A stretch of 64,000 nt of DNA from Candidatus Eisenbergiella stercoravium (GCA_019113175.1 DXHY01000059.1:186001-250000), one strand, 5' to 3'; positions 1 to 7,766 are shown, counted from the stretch's first letter. Program-made: numbers and translations. Notes: a model not told the origin generated them from the sequence alone.

Positions 1-152
1 TCCTGATCCGTATTCCGGTCTCCCTGTTCATGGCGTCGCTTTCCAATACCAATCTGACCCTGGTGGGACTTTCCACGCCCATCACCACCGTATACGGAAT
101 TCTGTTTTTCCTGGTGTGCTTTGCGTGGCTGAAGAGGAAACAGAGGCTGTAA
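1..152 (+). CDS. MATE-type multidrug exporter, C-terminal fragment
   Basis: The frame beginning at base 3 is open from the window edge to a TAA at 150-152 and encodes about 49 residues. The peptide starts LIRIPVSLFM and contains GLSTPITTVYGI, followed by one hydrophobic helix and a basic tail (KRKQRL). An RIP motif, a GL(A/S)TPI motif and a last transmembrane helix are the usual C-terminal end of MATE-family Na+ or H+ drug antiporters. The family call is an inference from this short stretch; the start lies outside the window. An AT-rich spacer follows. Confidence 0.55.
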   Translation, partial: LIRIPVSLFMASLSNTNLTLVGLSTPITTVYGILFFLVCFAWLKRKQRL

Positions 153-225
153 AGCTTCTGTTTCCAATTAATTATAATATTATTTTTCATTATTATTTTC
201 CAATAAATTTTAATTTATTTTTCTA

Positions 226-254
226 TTGTTTTTTTCATTCTGATTGCATATAAT
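226..254 (+). promoter_or_regulatory. Promoter of the toxin-antitoxin pair
   Basis: A TTGTTT -35 box at 226-231 and a perfect TATAAT -10 box at 249-254 are separated by 17 bp. They lie just upstream of the ribosome site of the antitoxin, which implies a very short leader. The region from 160 to 240 is almost pure A/T with several short palindromes, which could be operator half-sites for autoregulation by the antitoxin. That last point is inference. Confidence 0.6.
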
Positions 255-277
255 AGCACCAAAAGGAGGTGCTTTTC

Positions 278-601
278 ATGGAGCTGACTGCAAATTTTCT
301 GACGCGGCTTATTCCGATTTCGCAGTTCAACAAAGGGCAGGCGTCCAAAATATTTGACCGTCTGCGTTCTGAACCCGAGCTGATCGTTTTAAAGAATAAC
401 CAGCCTTCTGCAGTAATTCTTGCCCCTGATGAATACATCAGACTGGCAGAAATTGAAGAAGATTATAACCTGCTCATGGAAGCCAGACAGCGGCTCGCGG
501 CAAATAAGGATAAAGCTGCCATTCCTGCTTCTGACGTCATGAAACATTTTGGCATTTCCGATGCCGATCTCGAAGAAGTGGAGGAGCCTGAAATCGAATG
601 A
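278..601 (+). CDS. Type II antitoxin, Phd/YefM family
   Basis: A 107-residue protein with the Phd/YefM layout: an N-terminal DNA-binding part (residues 5-60, with the strand-helix PISQFNKGQASKIFDRLR and then a PSAVILAPDEY motif) and an acidic, probably disordered C-terminus ending EEVEEPEIE that would wrap the toxin. The ATG at 278 is chosen because AGGAGG lies at 264-269; the upstream in-frame GTG at 269 would overlap that ribosome site. The stop overlaps the toxin start by 4 bp (ATGA), the usual translational coupling. By family precedent it neutralises the toxin and represses its own promoter. Confidence 0.88.
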   Translation: MELTANFLTRLIPISQFNKGQASKIFDRLRSEPELIVLKNNQPSAVILAPDEYIRLAEIEEDYNLLMEARQRLAANKDKAAIPASDVMKHFGISDADLEEVEEPEIE

Positions 602-924
602 TCTGGGAACTTGAATATTTGCCCGAAGCCCTGGATGATCTGGCTTCCCTGGACAATTCCGTCCGAAAGCCTGTCATCAAGGGCATTCAAAAGGTCCAAA
701 AAAATCCTGTTTCCAGGGAAAACGGAGGCTACGGCACACCTCTGGGAAATAAAGGAACCAATTTGACCGGACTGTTTAAAATTAAATTTCTGAAATATGG
801 AATCCGTGTCGTATATAAACTGGAATTTGAGGGCGGTATTATGAAAATCATCATTATATCCGCCCGCGCTGATAATAAAGTATATGATGAGGCAGGCTCA
901 CGCCGAATGCGCCATCATTTATAG
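598..924 (+). CDS. Type II toxin, RelE/ParE family
   Basis: This 108-residue protein begins MIWELEYLPEALDDL and contains the helix-rich N-terminus and central beta sheet (FKIKFLKYGIRVVYKLEF) typical of the RelE/ParE fold. The pattern GLFKIKFLKYGIRVVY resembles the GLxKLRxGxYRVxY strand of RelE-type mRNA interferases and ParE-type gyrase poisons. The downstream stretch IIIISARADNKVYDEA matches the C-terminal strand-helix of the family. It overlaps the antitoxin by 4 bp. I cannot tell ribosome-dependent RNase from gyrase poison by eye. Confidence 0.86.
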   Translation: MIWELEYLPEALDDLASLDNSVRKPVIKGIQKVQKNPVSRENGGYGTPLGNKGTNLTGLFKIKFLKYGIRVVYKLEFEGGIMKIIIISARADNKVYDEAGSRRMRHHL

Positions 925-1107
925 CATTTCTCACCGGTCTTCCATATGGATGGAATTCCAAAATTCAATCTTTAAATTCTTTTCGACATATTTTACAAAT
1001 ATTTTTCAAAAACTTCAGTCATTTTTCCTTTTTCATCATCACTAAATTATCAACTGATTTTTTCTATCAAAATTCACAGAAATTTAATGGCCTCCGCAGC
1101 CCTTTTA

Positions 1108-1116
1108 TGGTAAAAT
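1108..1116 (+). promoter_or_regulatory. Extended -10 promoter of the hydrogenase operon
   Basis: TGG followed by TAAAAT gives an extended -10 element with no convincing -35 at the right spacing. It would start transcription near 1122, placing about 245 nt of leader ahead of hydC. Bases 925-1107 upstream are AT-rich and I see no gene in them. Confidence 0.4.
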
Positions 1117-1122
1117 TATAAA

Positions 1123-1260
1123 ACCGTGTCAATGATACGAATTCTCAATTACAGCCAAGGGGGAAATTCCCCGCGGAACGGCAGGCGCAGGCAGTGTTGT
1201 GATCAGAGGGCAGCTGAGGGATCTGCCCGGAAAGGATTCTGTAAGCCTTCCGTTCCGTGA
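1123..1260 (+). promoter_or_regulatory. Structured 5' leader of the hydrogenase operon, class unknown
   Basis: The leader contains nested complementarity: CGGAACGG (1174-1181) is the perfect complement of CCGTTCCG (1250-1257). Inside that stem GGGCAG (1208-1213) pairs with CTGCCC (1223-1228). Just upstream, GGGGGAAATTCCCC (1159-1172) is self-complementary. A GGAAAGG string lies at 1229-1235. This looks like folded RNA rather than spacer, and it precedes a metal-cofactor enzyme operon. I cannot assign it to a known riboswitch class; slight resemblance to molybdenum-cofactor leaders is not enough to call one. Confidence 0.4.
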
Positions 1261-1277
1261 GAAATGAAAAGGAGGCC

Positions 1278-1352
1278 GGCACGAACGAAAGTTCATGCCA
1301 AAGAATGGCTCCGCCATTCTTTCTTAAATTAAAATGCCGCCTGACGGCGGCA
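1278..1352 (+). repeat. Three tandem perfect hairpins just before hydC
   Basis: Three end-to-end stem-loops occupy the last 90 nt of the leader: GGCACGAAC/GTTCATGCC (1278-1299, one wobble), AAAGAATGG/CCATTCTTT (1300-1322) and TGCCGCC/GGCGGCA (1335-1352). The last ends 6 nt before the AGGAGG of hydC. None has a T-run on the + strand, so they are not ordinary terminators for this operon. They could protect or insulate the message, or be a remnant of a small palindromic repeat element like those at 6384-6547 and 43333-43515. Confidence 0.6.
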
Positions 1353-1367
1353 AAAAAAGGAGGAAGT

Positions 1368-1856
1368 ATGTTAACGCACGAAGAAATCAGCAGTCTCGAC
1401 GAGATCCTGCAGAGGCACGATTACGACAGCTCGTCTGTCATTGCCGTCATGCAGGATATCCAGAAGAAATACCGCTACCTTCCGCAGGAAGCGCTCACCT
1501 ATATCGCTCATCAGCTCCATCTGAGCGAAGCGAAGGTTTACGGGGTTGCTACCTTCTATGAAAATTTCTCTCTGGATCCCAAGGGCAGGTATGTCATTAA
1601 GGTGTGCGACGGAACGGCATGTCATGTCCGCAAGTCGGTTCCCATCCTGGAGGAATTCCGAAATGTTCTCGGACTGTCCGAGGATAAACCCACCTCCGAC
1701 GATATGCTTTTTACGCTGGAGACCGTTTCCTGCCTGGGCGCCTGCGGGCTCGCCCCGGTATGTACCGTCAATGACAAGGTCCATGCGGCGATGACGCCCG
1801 AAAAGGCCAGAGAACTCATTCAGGAATTAAGACAGGAGGCAGCCAATGAGAATTAA
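1368..1856 (+). CDS. hydC: [FeFe] hydrogenase NuoE-like subunit ([2Fe-2S] thioredoxin-like)
   Basis: A 162-residue protein of the NuoE/HndA/HydC family, the small electron-transfer subunit of NAD(P)-linked, usually electron-bifurcating [FeFe] hydrogenases. The [2Fe-2S] ligands are visible as Cys80-x4-Cys85 and Cys122-x3-Cys126 in the motifs VCDGTACH and SCLGACGLAP. The N-terminal helical bundle includes LPQEALTYIA and the conserved VYGVATFYENF. The ATG at 1368 is chosen for AGGAGG directly upstream; the frame is open further upstream but without a ribosome site. It overlaps the next gene by 11 bp, so the two are co-translated. Confidence 0.92.
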   Translation: MLTHEEISSLDEILQRHDYDSSSVIAVMQDIQKKYRYLPQEALTYIAHQLHLSEAKVYGVATFYENFSLDPKGRYVIKVCDGTACHVRKSVPILEEFRNVLGLSEDKPTSDDMLFTLETVSCLGACGLAPVCTVNDKVHAAMTPEKARELIQELRQEAANEN

Positions 1857-3786
1857 CAGCCCCGAAGAATTAAAAAGCATGCAGGAATTCTACAGTCAGG
1901 CACTGAACGCCCAGAAGAAGCGGATCCTCGTCTGCGCAGGCACGGGCTGCGTGGCTGGCGGTTCCCTGCAGATCTATGCCCGGCTGAAGGAACTGATGGA
2001 GGAGCGGGGGATCCCCTGTGAGGTTCTGCTTCAGGATGAGGCGGACGGACATTTACATACGGAACCGGCTTCCGGTTCTGCTCCCGGCCAGGACAGCGCA
2101 TCCGGCGCACCGGTCGGCCTGAAAAAGAGCGGCTGCCACGGCTTCTGCGAGATGGGACCGCTTCTGCGCATCGATCCGGAAGGCCTTCTTTATATTAAAG
2201 TAAAAGTGGAGGACTGCGAAGAGATCATCGAGCGCAGCATTTTGAAGGATGAAATCGTGGAGCGCCTGGTCTATCAGGATCAGTCGCTGAAATCCTACCC
2301 CAGACAGGAGGATATCCCTTTTTATAAAAAGCAGACCCGTGTGGCCCTGGAATACTGCGGCCATATCGATGCGGAGTCCATCCGGGAGTACATCGCGGTT
2401 GGCGGCTATTCCGCAGTGAAAAAGGCGCTGTTTGAAATGACCCCGCAGCAGATCGTGGATGAAATTTCCGAATCCAGCCTGCGCGGCAGAGGAGGCGGAG
2501 GCTTCCCCACCGGCAGAAAATGGTCTCAGGTGCTTCGTCAGAAGGAAGAAGTCAAATATGTGGTCTGCAACGGTGACGAAGGCGATCCCGGCGCATTCAT
2601 GGACCGCTCCATGATGGAGGGTGAGCCTCACCGCGTGCTGGAGGGCATGATGATCGCCGGCATCGCAACCGGGGCTCATTACGGTTATATCTATGTGCGT
2701 GCAGAATACCCTCTCGCGGTCTCCCGTCTGCAGAACGCCATCGACCAGGCCATGGAGGCAGGTCTGCTGGGAGAAAACATCCTCGGCTCCGGCTTTGATT
2801 TCACCATAAAAATAAGCCAGGGCGCAGGTGCGTTCGTCTGCGGCGAGGGAAGCGCCCTCACCTCCTCCATCGAAGGAAACCGGGGTATGCCCCGCGTGAA
2901 GCCTCCCCGCACGGTGGAAAAGGGCCTGTTCGAGAAACCTACCGTCTTAAATAACGTGGAGACCTTCTGCAACGTGGCTCCCATCATCTTAAAGGGCGCG
3001 GACTGGTACAAGACCATGGGACCGGAAAACAACCATGGAACCAAGGCCTTCGCCCTCACCGGAAACGTGAACAACACCGGCCTGATCGAGGTTCCCATGG
3101 GAACCACCCTGCGCGAGGTCATTTTTGACATCGGCGGCGGCGTTAAAGACGGAAACTTCAAGGCCGTTCAGATCGGAGGTCCCTCCGGCGGCTGTCTGTG
3201 CATCAGCGCCACAGAAGATCATCTGGATCTGCATCTGGATTTTGACTCTCTGAAAAAGGTAGGCGCGATGATCGGCTCCGGCGGCCTGGTGGTCATGAAT
3301 GATAAAAGCTGCATGGTGGAAGTCGCGCGCTTTTTCATGAACTTCACCCAGAATGAATCCTGCGGAAAATGCGTTCCCTGCCGGGAAGGAACGAAGCGGA
3401 TGCTTGAGCTTCTCACCGATATTACCGAGGGCCGCGGCACCATGAAGCATCTTGACATGCTGGAAGAACTTGCGGAAACCATTTCCGACACCGCCCTCTG
3501 CGGCCTCGGAAAAACCGCCGCCTTCCCCGTGGTCAGCACCATGAAATATTTCCGTGACGAATACATTGCCCATGTGGTCGATAAAAAATGTCCTGCCGGA
3601 CAGTGTAAGGCGCTTGTTAACTTCTCCATCGATCCTGACCTGTGTAAGGGCTGCACCAAGTGCGCGAGGCTCTGTCCTGTCTCCGCCATTTCCGGCGAGC
3701 TGAAGAAGCCTCATACCATCGATGTGACGAAGTGTATCAAATGCGGCGCATGTAAGGACGGCTGCCCGTTCCACGCGATCAGCTGA
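1846..3786 (+). CDS. hydB: [FeFe] hydrogenase NuoF-like flavoprotein (NADH-binding) subunit
   Basis: At 646 residues this is the NuoF/HndC/HydB subunit that binds FMN and NAD(H) and relays electrons to the catalytic subunit. Order of parts: an N-terminal thioredoxin-like [2Fe-2S] domain (Cys30, Cys35, Cys97, Cys101), the FMN/NADH core with GRGGGGFPTGRKW and GDEGDPGAFMDR, an SLBB-like region, a 4Fe-4S site with CGKCVPC at 507-513, and a C-terminal 2x[4Fe-4S] ferredoxin (about 595-646, CKGCTKCARLCP and CIKCGACKDGCP). The thioredoxin-like domain is split by an unusual Ala/Gly/Ser-rich insert (about 62-92). The domain that is a separate HndB protein in some species is fused here. Confidence 0.94.
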   Translation: MRINSPEELKSMQEFYSQALNAQKKRILVCAGTGCVAGGSLQIYARLKELMEERGIPCEVLLQDEADGHLHTEPASGSAPGQDSASGAPVGLKKSGCHGFCEMGPLLRIDPEGLLYIKVKVEDCEEIIERSILKDEIVERLVYQDQSLKSYPRQEDIPFYKKQTRVALEYCGHIDAESIREYIAVGGYSAVKKALFEMTPQQIVDEISESSLRGRGGGGFPTGRKWSQVLRQKEEVKYVVCNGDEGDPGAFMDRSMMEGEPHRVLEGMMIAGIATGAHYGYIYVRAEYPLAVSRLQNAIDQAMEAGLLGENILGSGFDFTIKISQGAGAFVCGEGSALTSSIEGNRGMPRVKPPRTVEKGLFEKPTVLNNVETFCNVAPIILKGADWYKTMGPENNHGTKAFALTGNVNNTGLIEVPMGTTLREVIFDIGGGVKDGNFKAVQIGGPSGGCLCISATEDHLDLHLDFDSLKKVGAMIGSGGLVVMNDKSCMVEVARFFMNFTQNESCGKCVPCREGTKRMLELLTDITEGRGTMKHLDMLEELAETISDTALCGLGKTAAFPVVSTMKYFRDEYIAHVVDKKCPAGQCKALVNFSIDPDLCKGCTKCARLCPVSAISGELKKPHTIDVTKCIKCGACKDGCPFHAIS

Positions 3787-3834
3787 AAACCTGCTGCCGC
3801 TTACCGGCATGACAACTGTTAAGGAGAAAAAAGA

Positions 3835-5637
3835 ATGGCTAAATATATGATTATCGACGGCATCAGGGCGGATTTTGACCAGGAAAAAAATATTCTCCAG
3901 GTGATCAACAGCGTGGGTATCCACGTTCCCACCCTGTGCTATTATTCCGATCTTTCTATTTATGGTGCCTGCCGTATGTGCATGGTGGAGGACGAACGGG
4001 GCAGCCTGATCGCTTCCTGCTCCACTCCGCCCAAACACGGCATGGTCATCAAAACCAACACACCCAGGCTGCAGCATCACAGAAGGATGATCCTGGAGCT
4101 GCTTCTGGCATCCCACTGCAGGGACTGTACTGTCTGCGAGAAAAACCAGACCTGCCGGCTGCAGGAACTTGCGGCCCGTCTGGAGCTCACCGATATCCGC
4201 TTTCCGAATACCAGAAAGCCGCAGCCCATTGACGACTCCTCGCCTTCCATCGTCCGCGATCCCAGCAAATGTATCCTTTGCGGCGACTGTGTGAGGGTCT
4301 GTAACGAAGTACAGCATGTGGGCGCCATTGATTTCGCGGAACGCGGCTCCGAAGCCATCGTCACACCGGCCTTCGGAAAGAAGCTGGCGGAAACCGACTG
4401 CGTCAACTGCGGTCAGTGCGCCGCGGTCTGTCCCACTGCCGCCATCCGTATCCAGACCTGCCACAACACCGTCTGGCGTGAGCTCTACAATCCGAAAAAA
4501 CGGGTTGTCGCTCAGATTGCTCCCGCCGTCCGTGTGGCCATCGGCGAGGCTTTTGGAATGAAGCCCGGCGAGGACAGCATCGGCAGAGTGTTTACCGCCA
4601 TGCGCATGATGGGCTTTGACGATGTATTTGACACCTGCCTCGGCGCGGATCTCACCATCATGGAGGAAGCGCAGGAGCTGGCGGAAAAGCTGGAGCGCGA
4701 TGCCGCCGCAGAAGCATCAGACGGTTCCAATGTGGAAAATCATTGCGGCGGAGCGGCCCCGGAAGAAGCCGAAAACGCTTCCGGCAGAAAGATTTCCTTC
4801 CCGCTGTTCACTTCCTGCTGTCCTGCCTGGGTCCGCTATGCGGAAAACCTTCATCCGGAGGTTCTGCCCTATATTTCCACCTGCAAGTCTCCGATGGAAA
4901 TGTTCGGCGCTGTGATCAAGGAATACTATAAGGAACAGGATGAAAAGGAGGACCGTCAGACCGTTTCCGTTGCCGTCATGCCCTGTGTGGCGAAGAAAAT
5001 GGAAGCCGGCCGTGAGGAATTCATCCGTAACGGAGTACCGGATGTGGACTATGTCATCACCACCAAGGAGCTGATCCGCATGATCCGGGAAAGCGGCATC
5101 CGGTTCGATGAAATCGATCCCGAGGCTCCCGACATGCCCTTCTCCATCTCTTCCGGAGCGGGCGTCATCTTCGGCGTGACCGGAGGTGTGACGGAAGCGG
5201 CGCTGCGCCGTCTGGTAAAGGAAAAGAATACCCAGACCCTTCGAGACATCAAGTTTTCCGGCATCCGCGGCATGGAAGGCGTCAAAGCCGCCGAAATGGA
5301 GCTGGATGGGCGCACCGTCCGGATCGGAGTGGTGAGCGGACTGGGCAACGCGGATAACCTGATTGAAAAAATCAAGAGCGGCGAGGAGCATTTCGACTTT
5401 GTAGAAGTCATGGCCTGCCCTTACGGCTGCATTTCCGGCGCAGGTCAGCCCTTCTGCCACAAGGTGGATAAAAAGGAACGCCTGAAGGGCATGTACAAGT
5501 CCGACAATGCGGCTCCCATCAAGCGCAGCGAGGAAAATCCCGTGGTTTATAACCTCTATCACGGAGGCGTTCTGGACGGACGGGCACATGAGCTTCTGCA
5601 TGTACACTATAAGGGCGCCGGGAAGCCACAGGAATAA
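3835..5637 (+). CDS. hydA: [FeFe] hydrogenase catalytic subunit
   Basis: The 600-residue enzyme reversibly reduces protons to H2. N-terminal [2Fe-2S] ferredoxin fold (CYYSDLSIYGACRMC), a His-Cys 4Fe-4S site (HCRDCTVCEKNQTC), two 4Fe-4S clusters (CILCGDCVRVC and CVNCGQCAAVCP), then the H-cluster domain. The three H-cluster signatures are present: TSCCPAW at 326-332, MPCVAKKME at 382-390, and EVMACPYGC at 524-532, giving ligands Cys328, Cys384, Cys528 and Cys532. The usual GGGQP after the last signature is GAGQP here. A non-conserved insert of about 35 residues lies near 285-320. AGGAGA precedes the start. Last gene of the operon. Confidence 0.95.
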   Translation: MAKYMIIDGIRADFDQEKNILQVINSVGIHVPTLCYYSDLSIYGACRMCMVEDERGSLIASCSTPPKHGMVIKTNTPRLQHHRRMILELLLASHCRDCTVCEKNQTCRLQELAARLELTDIRFPNTRKPQPIDDSSPSIVRDPSKCILCGDCVRVCNEVQHVGAIDFAERGSEAIVTPAFGKKLAETDCVNCGQCAAVCPTAAIRIQTCHNTVWRELYNPKKRVVAQIAPAVRVAIGEAFGMKPGEDSIGRVFTAMRMMGFDDVFDTCLGADLTIMEEAQELAEKLERDAAAEASDGSNVENHCGGAAPEEAENASGRKISFPLFTSCCPAWVRYAENLHPEVLPYISTCKSPMEMFGAVIKEYYKEQDEKEDRQTVSVAVMPCVAKKMEAGREEFIRNGVPDVDYVITTKELIRMIRESGIRFDEIDPEAPDMPFSISSGAGVIFGVTGGVTEAALRRLVKEKNTQTLRDIKFSGIRGMEGVKAAEMELDGRTVRIGVVSGLGNADNLIEKIKSGEEHFDFVEVMACPYGCISGAGQPFCHKVDKKERLKGMYKSDNAAPIKRSEENPVVYNLYHGGVLDGRAHELLHVHYKGAGKPQE

Positions 5638-5705
5638 CAGGTTCTCCGGCTTCCTGTGTCAGCCGGAACGGCGCCCTGTTTTTCTCTTTTATTTTGACAT
5701 GAAGG

Positions 5706-5740
5706 CAGGCAGCTGTTTTTCCAGACAGCTGCCTGTTTCT
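5706..5740 (+). terminator. Bidirectional terminator between hydA and the DUF2089 operon
   Basis: CAGGCAGCTGT (5706-5716) pairs perfectly with ACAGCTGCCTG (5725-5735), followed by TTTCT. A first, weaker hairpin (GTTCtCCGGCT/AGCCGGaAC, 5641-5669) ending in a T-rich tract comes just before it. The pair separates the convergent hydA and small membrane protein genes. Confidence 0.7.
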
Positions 5741-5805
5741 GAAGTTTCTGAAATTTTTTAAATTTCTGAAAAATCTCTGAAAGATTCCTCTGTCCACCCT
5801 TTCTA

Positions 5806-6081
5806 TCAGGAAATATCCTTTGCCTTCATGCGATCCAGTTCCTTTTTTTCCTGTTTGAAGGCTTTTTGATATCCAATCAGCCATGCGATCCAGACTGCCG
5901 CCACACAGCAGATTCCGCTCAGTATATATTCCCCGGAGCCCTCCGTTATACTGATTATCACAAACAGGACGGCCATAACGCCCGGTAATATCAGACCGGC
6001 CCATTTTCTTTTCCGAGCTCCCAGATGATGCTGTAAAGCCAGTATCATCCCCGTCACCAGCAATGCAATGACTGTTTTCAT
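5806..6081 (-). CDS. Small membrane protein partnered with DUF2089 regulator
   Basis: A 91-residue protein starting at the ATG at 6081 (GGAGG at 6091-6095; upstream in-frame codons lack a ribosome site). It has a hydrophobic N-terminal helix (MKTVIALLVTGMILAL), then two further hydrophobic stretches separated by charged turns and a Lys/Asp-rich cytosolic tail. No catalytic motif is visible. It starts within a few bases of the stop of the DUF2089 gene, so the two form an operon. A regulator/membrane-protein pair of this kind suggests a sensor or envelope-stress role, but I cannot assign a function. Confidence 0.7.
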   Translation of the reverse strand: MKTVIALLVTGMILALQHHLGARKRKWAGLILPGVMAVLFVIISITEGSGEYILSGICCVAAVWIAWLIGYQKAFKQEKKELDRMKAKDIS

Positions 6082-6082
6082 G

Positions 6083-6382
6083 CTATTTCTCCTCCTTTTC
6101 ACTTTTGTACTTCTCAATAATCATTTTGGCGGTTTCCAGATCAATCCGTGAATCCACAGCAAGTCCCCTGATAAAAGCAGTAAATGGTTCTTCCTCTCCC
6201 CGATCACTTAATTCGATTTTCTGAATGAGTCTATCCAGTCTCAGACGGACCGTAGGATAGGAGACCTCATATAATCGCGCAATCTCTTTCAGAGAACCTG
6301 ATTTCAGGACAAAATTTTTCAGAAAAGCCGCATCCTCCGGTTCCAGAGCCAGAAACCACTGTGGAATTTTATCGATCTCCAT
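6083..6382 (-). CDS. DUF2089-family transcriptional regulator
   Basis: A 99-residue protein with a C-terminal helix-turn-helix region (LKEIARLYEVSYPTVRLRLDRLIQKI), which is the DUF2089 signature. The start at 6382 is preceded by GGAGGT (6387-6392). An ATG at 6394 overlaps that same Shine-Dalgarno and is less likely. Full DUF2089 proteins often carry an N-terminal zinc ribbon; it is absent here, so this is the short form. The leader upstream is occupied by an array of perfect hairpins. Confidence 0.8.
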   Translation of the reverse strand: MEIDKIPQWFLALEPEDAAFLKNFVLKSGSLKEIARLYEVSYPTVRLRLDRLIQKIELSDRGEEEPFTAFIRGLAVDSRIDLETAKMIIEKYKSEKEEK

Positions 6383-6383
6383 T

Positions 6384-6547
6384 TTTACCTCCATGTCGGA
6401 GCGCTCTTTGCTCCGACCGCGCGAAAAAATCGCGTATGTGATTTTTTCGCTGCGATCACAGCAGTTTTGCGGCGCTCCGACGCAAAACTGCCAGTTGAAA
6501 AATAAGCTGTCGAGTTTATTTTTCAATCTTTACCTCCATGCCGAAGC
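6384..6547 (-). repeat. Four-hairpin palindromic array flanked by direct repeats
   Basis: Four consecutive perfect inverted repeats: GTCGGAGC/GCTCCGAC (6395-6417), GCGAAAAAATC/GATTTTTTCGC (6421-6450), GCAGTTTTGCG/CGCAAAACTGC (6461-6491) and TTGAAAAATAA/TTATTTTTCAA (6495-6526). They are bracketed by a 19-bp imperfect direct repeat (6384-6402 and 6529-6547, two mismatches) that includes the ribosome site and start of the DUF2089 gene. A second partial duplication links 6500-6529 and 6567-6596. The layout looks like an insertion that duplicated the gene start, or a slipped duplication. Confidence 0.75.
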
Positions 6548-6670
6548 ATCGCAGATCCGGATCGACAAATAAGCCATCGGATTATTTTTCAATCTTTTTC
6601 TCTTTTTTATATTTAATAAAATTAAATATACCATAAATAATATTAAAGTCAATAGGAAAGTTATTTTTCA

Positions 6671-6725
6671 AAAAAAGAAGTCCGGCCCCTTCCGCAGCAG
6701 GAAGGATACCCGAACTTCTTTTTCC
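6671..6725 (-). terminator. Terminator of the Gfo/Idh/MocA gene
   Basis: AAGAAGTCCGG (6675-6685) pairs with CCGAACTTCTT (6710-6720), an internal CTTCC/GGAAG extends the stem, and on the minus strand it is followed by seven T residues. A second hairpin, GCAGTCAT/ATGACTGC, sits nearer the gene at about 6744-6766. Confidence 0.7.
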
Positions 6726-6785
6726 GGAACATGATAGAAAGCCGCAGTCATCTAAAAATGACTGCCTGCTTTTATCCCCTCTGAA

Positions 6786-7766
6786 TTATTCTTCAAAAGG
6801 AAACCTCACGCCCCATTCCTCTCTCAGCCCGTCCATCAGCTCCATCACCCGGAGGGTTTCCTCATGGGGCATTTCCTCACATTCCAGCTTTCCTTCAGAA
6901 AGGGCACGGATACAGGCCTCCACTTCATATTCGTAGCCGCTGATCTGTTCCGGCCTCTCAATCGTTTTCACCGGCCGGTAACCGGTATCGTACACCGTCA
7001 GGCTTTCAAAATTGTTAATATTTTCAATCACCATGAAGCCCTTCGTGCCGTATATGGTTCCCCGTCTGTCGCTCAGGCCCAGCATGGAAGCGGCAAGCTG
7101 CGCCACCTTTCCGTCCTCATAGATGAGGGTGATGCTGTCCTGCTCGTCCACACCGCTGTCCGTATAGGTACAGGCGGAAGAAATTTTCACAATTCTGTCC
7201 CCGAAGATCATCCGGGCAAAATTGATGGGATAGACGCCTACATCCAGAAGCGCGCCTCCCGCCAGATCCGGACGCTGCAGCCTCGGCACCTCACTGATCA
7301 GGTAGCCCAGGTTCGCCGTGAGCATGGTGGGCGTACCGATTGCGCCGTCCGCAAGCTCAGCGCGGATGGTCTGCAGCATGGGGAGGTAGCGCACCCACAT
7401 GGCCTCCGTAATGAACACCTTCTCCTTTTTCGCATAGTCCAGAAGCTCCTTCGCCTGCTTCGCATTTGCGGTAAAGGCTTTCTCACACAGAACGGGCTTC
7501 TTATGGCGGATGCAGAGCCTTGCATTTTCATAATGCTCCGAATGGGGTGTGGCGATGTAGACCAGCTCTACCTCCTCATCTCTCACCAGCTCTTCATAGG
7601 AACCGTACGCCTTCTGAAAACCAAATTTCTGCGCGAACGCCTGCGCTTTTTCCAGGCTTCTGGAGCCTACCGCATAGCATTCCACCTGTTCCATCCGGGA
7701 AATGGTCCCCGCCATGGTGGAGGCGATCCCTCCCGCACCCAGAATTGCCATTTTCAGCTTTTTCAT
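6786..7766 (-). CDS. Gfo/Idh/MocA-family NAD(P)-dependent oxidoreductase
   Basis: A 326-residue protein with an N-terminal Rossmann fold (ILGAGGIASTMAG near residue 8, a GxGxxA-type nucleotide motif), the conserved ATPHSEHYE loop, the EKAFTANAKQ motif carrying the catalytic lysine of the family, and the C-terminal alpha/beta domain (GGALLDVGVYPINFARMIFG). Length is typical. Substrates in this family are sugars, inositols or dihydrodiols; EKAF and LLDVGVYP resemble the dimeric dihydrodiol or glucose-fructose oxidoreductase subgroup. An AGGAAAGGATG context supports the start. It lies in its own transcription unit. Confidence 0.88.
   Translation of the reverse strand: MKKLKMAILGAGGIASTMAGTISRMEQVECYAVGSRSLEKAQAFAQKFGFQKAYGSYEELVRDEEVELVYIATPHSEHYENARLCIRHKKPVLCEKAFTANAKQAKELLDYAKKEKVFITEAMWVRYLPMLQTIRAELADGAIGTPTMLTANLGYLISEVPRLQRPDLAGGALLDVGVYPINFARMIFGDRIVKISSACTYTDSGVDEQDSITLIYEDGKVAQLAASMLGLSDRRGTIYGTKGFMVIENINNFESLTVYDTGYRPVKTIERPEQISGYEYEVEACIRALSEGKLECEEMPHEETLRVMELMDGLREEWGVRFPFEE

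Noticed and set aside
1123-1260. Calling the hydrogenase leader a molybdenum-cofactor or cobalamin riboswitch
   Set aside because: Only short strings (GGAAAGG, CCGTG-CAATG) are similar, the B12 box is absent, and the operon has no molybdenum enzyme.
2989-4464. Long minus-strand open frame opposite hydB/hydA
   Set aside because: It is antisense to two clearly conserved hydrogenase genes and has no recognisable domain; a codon-bias shadow.
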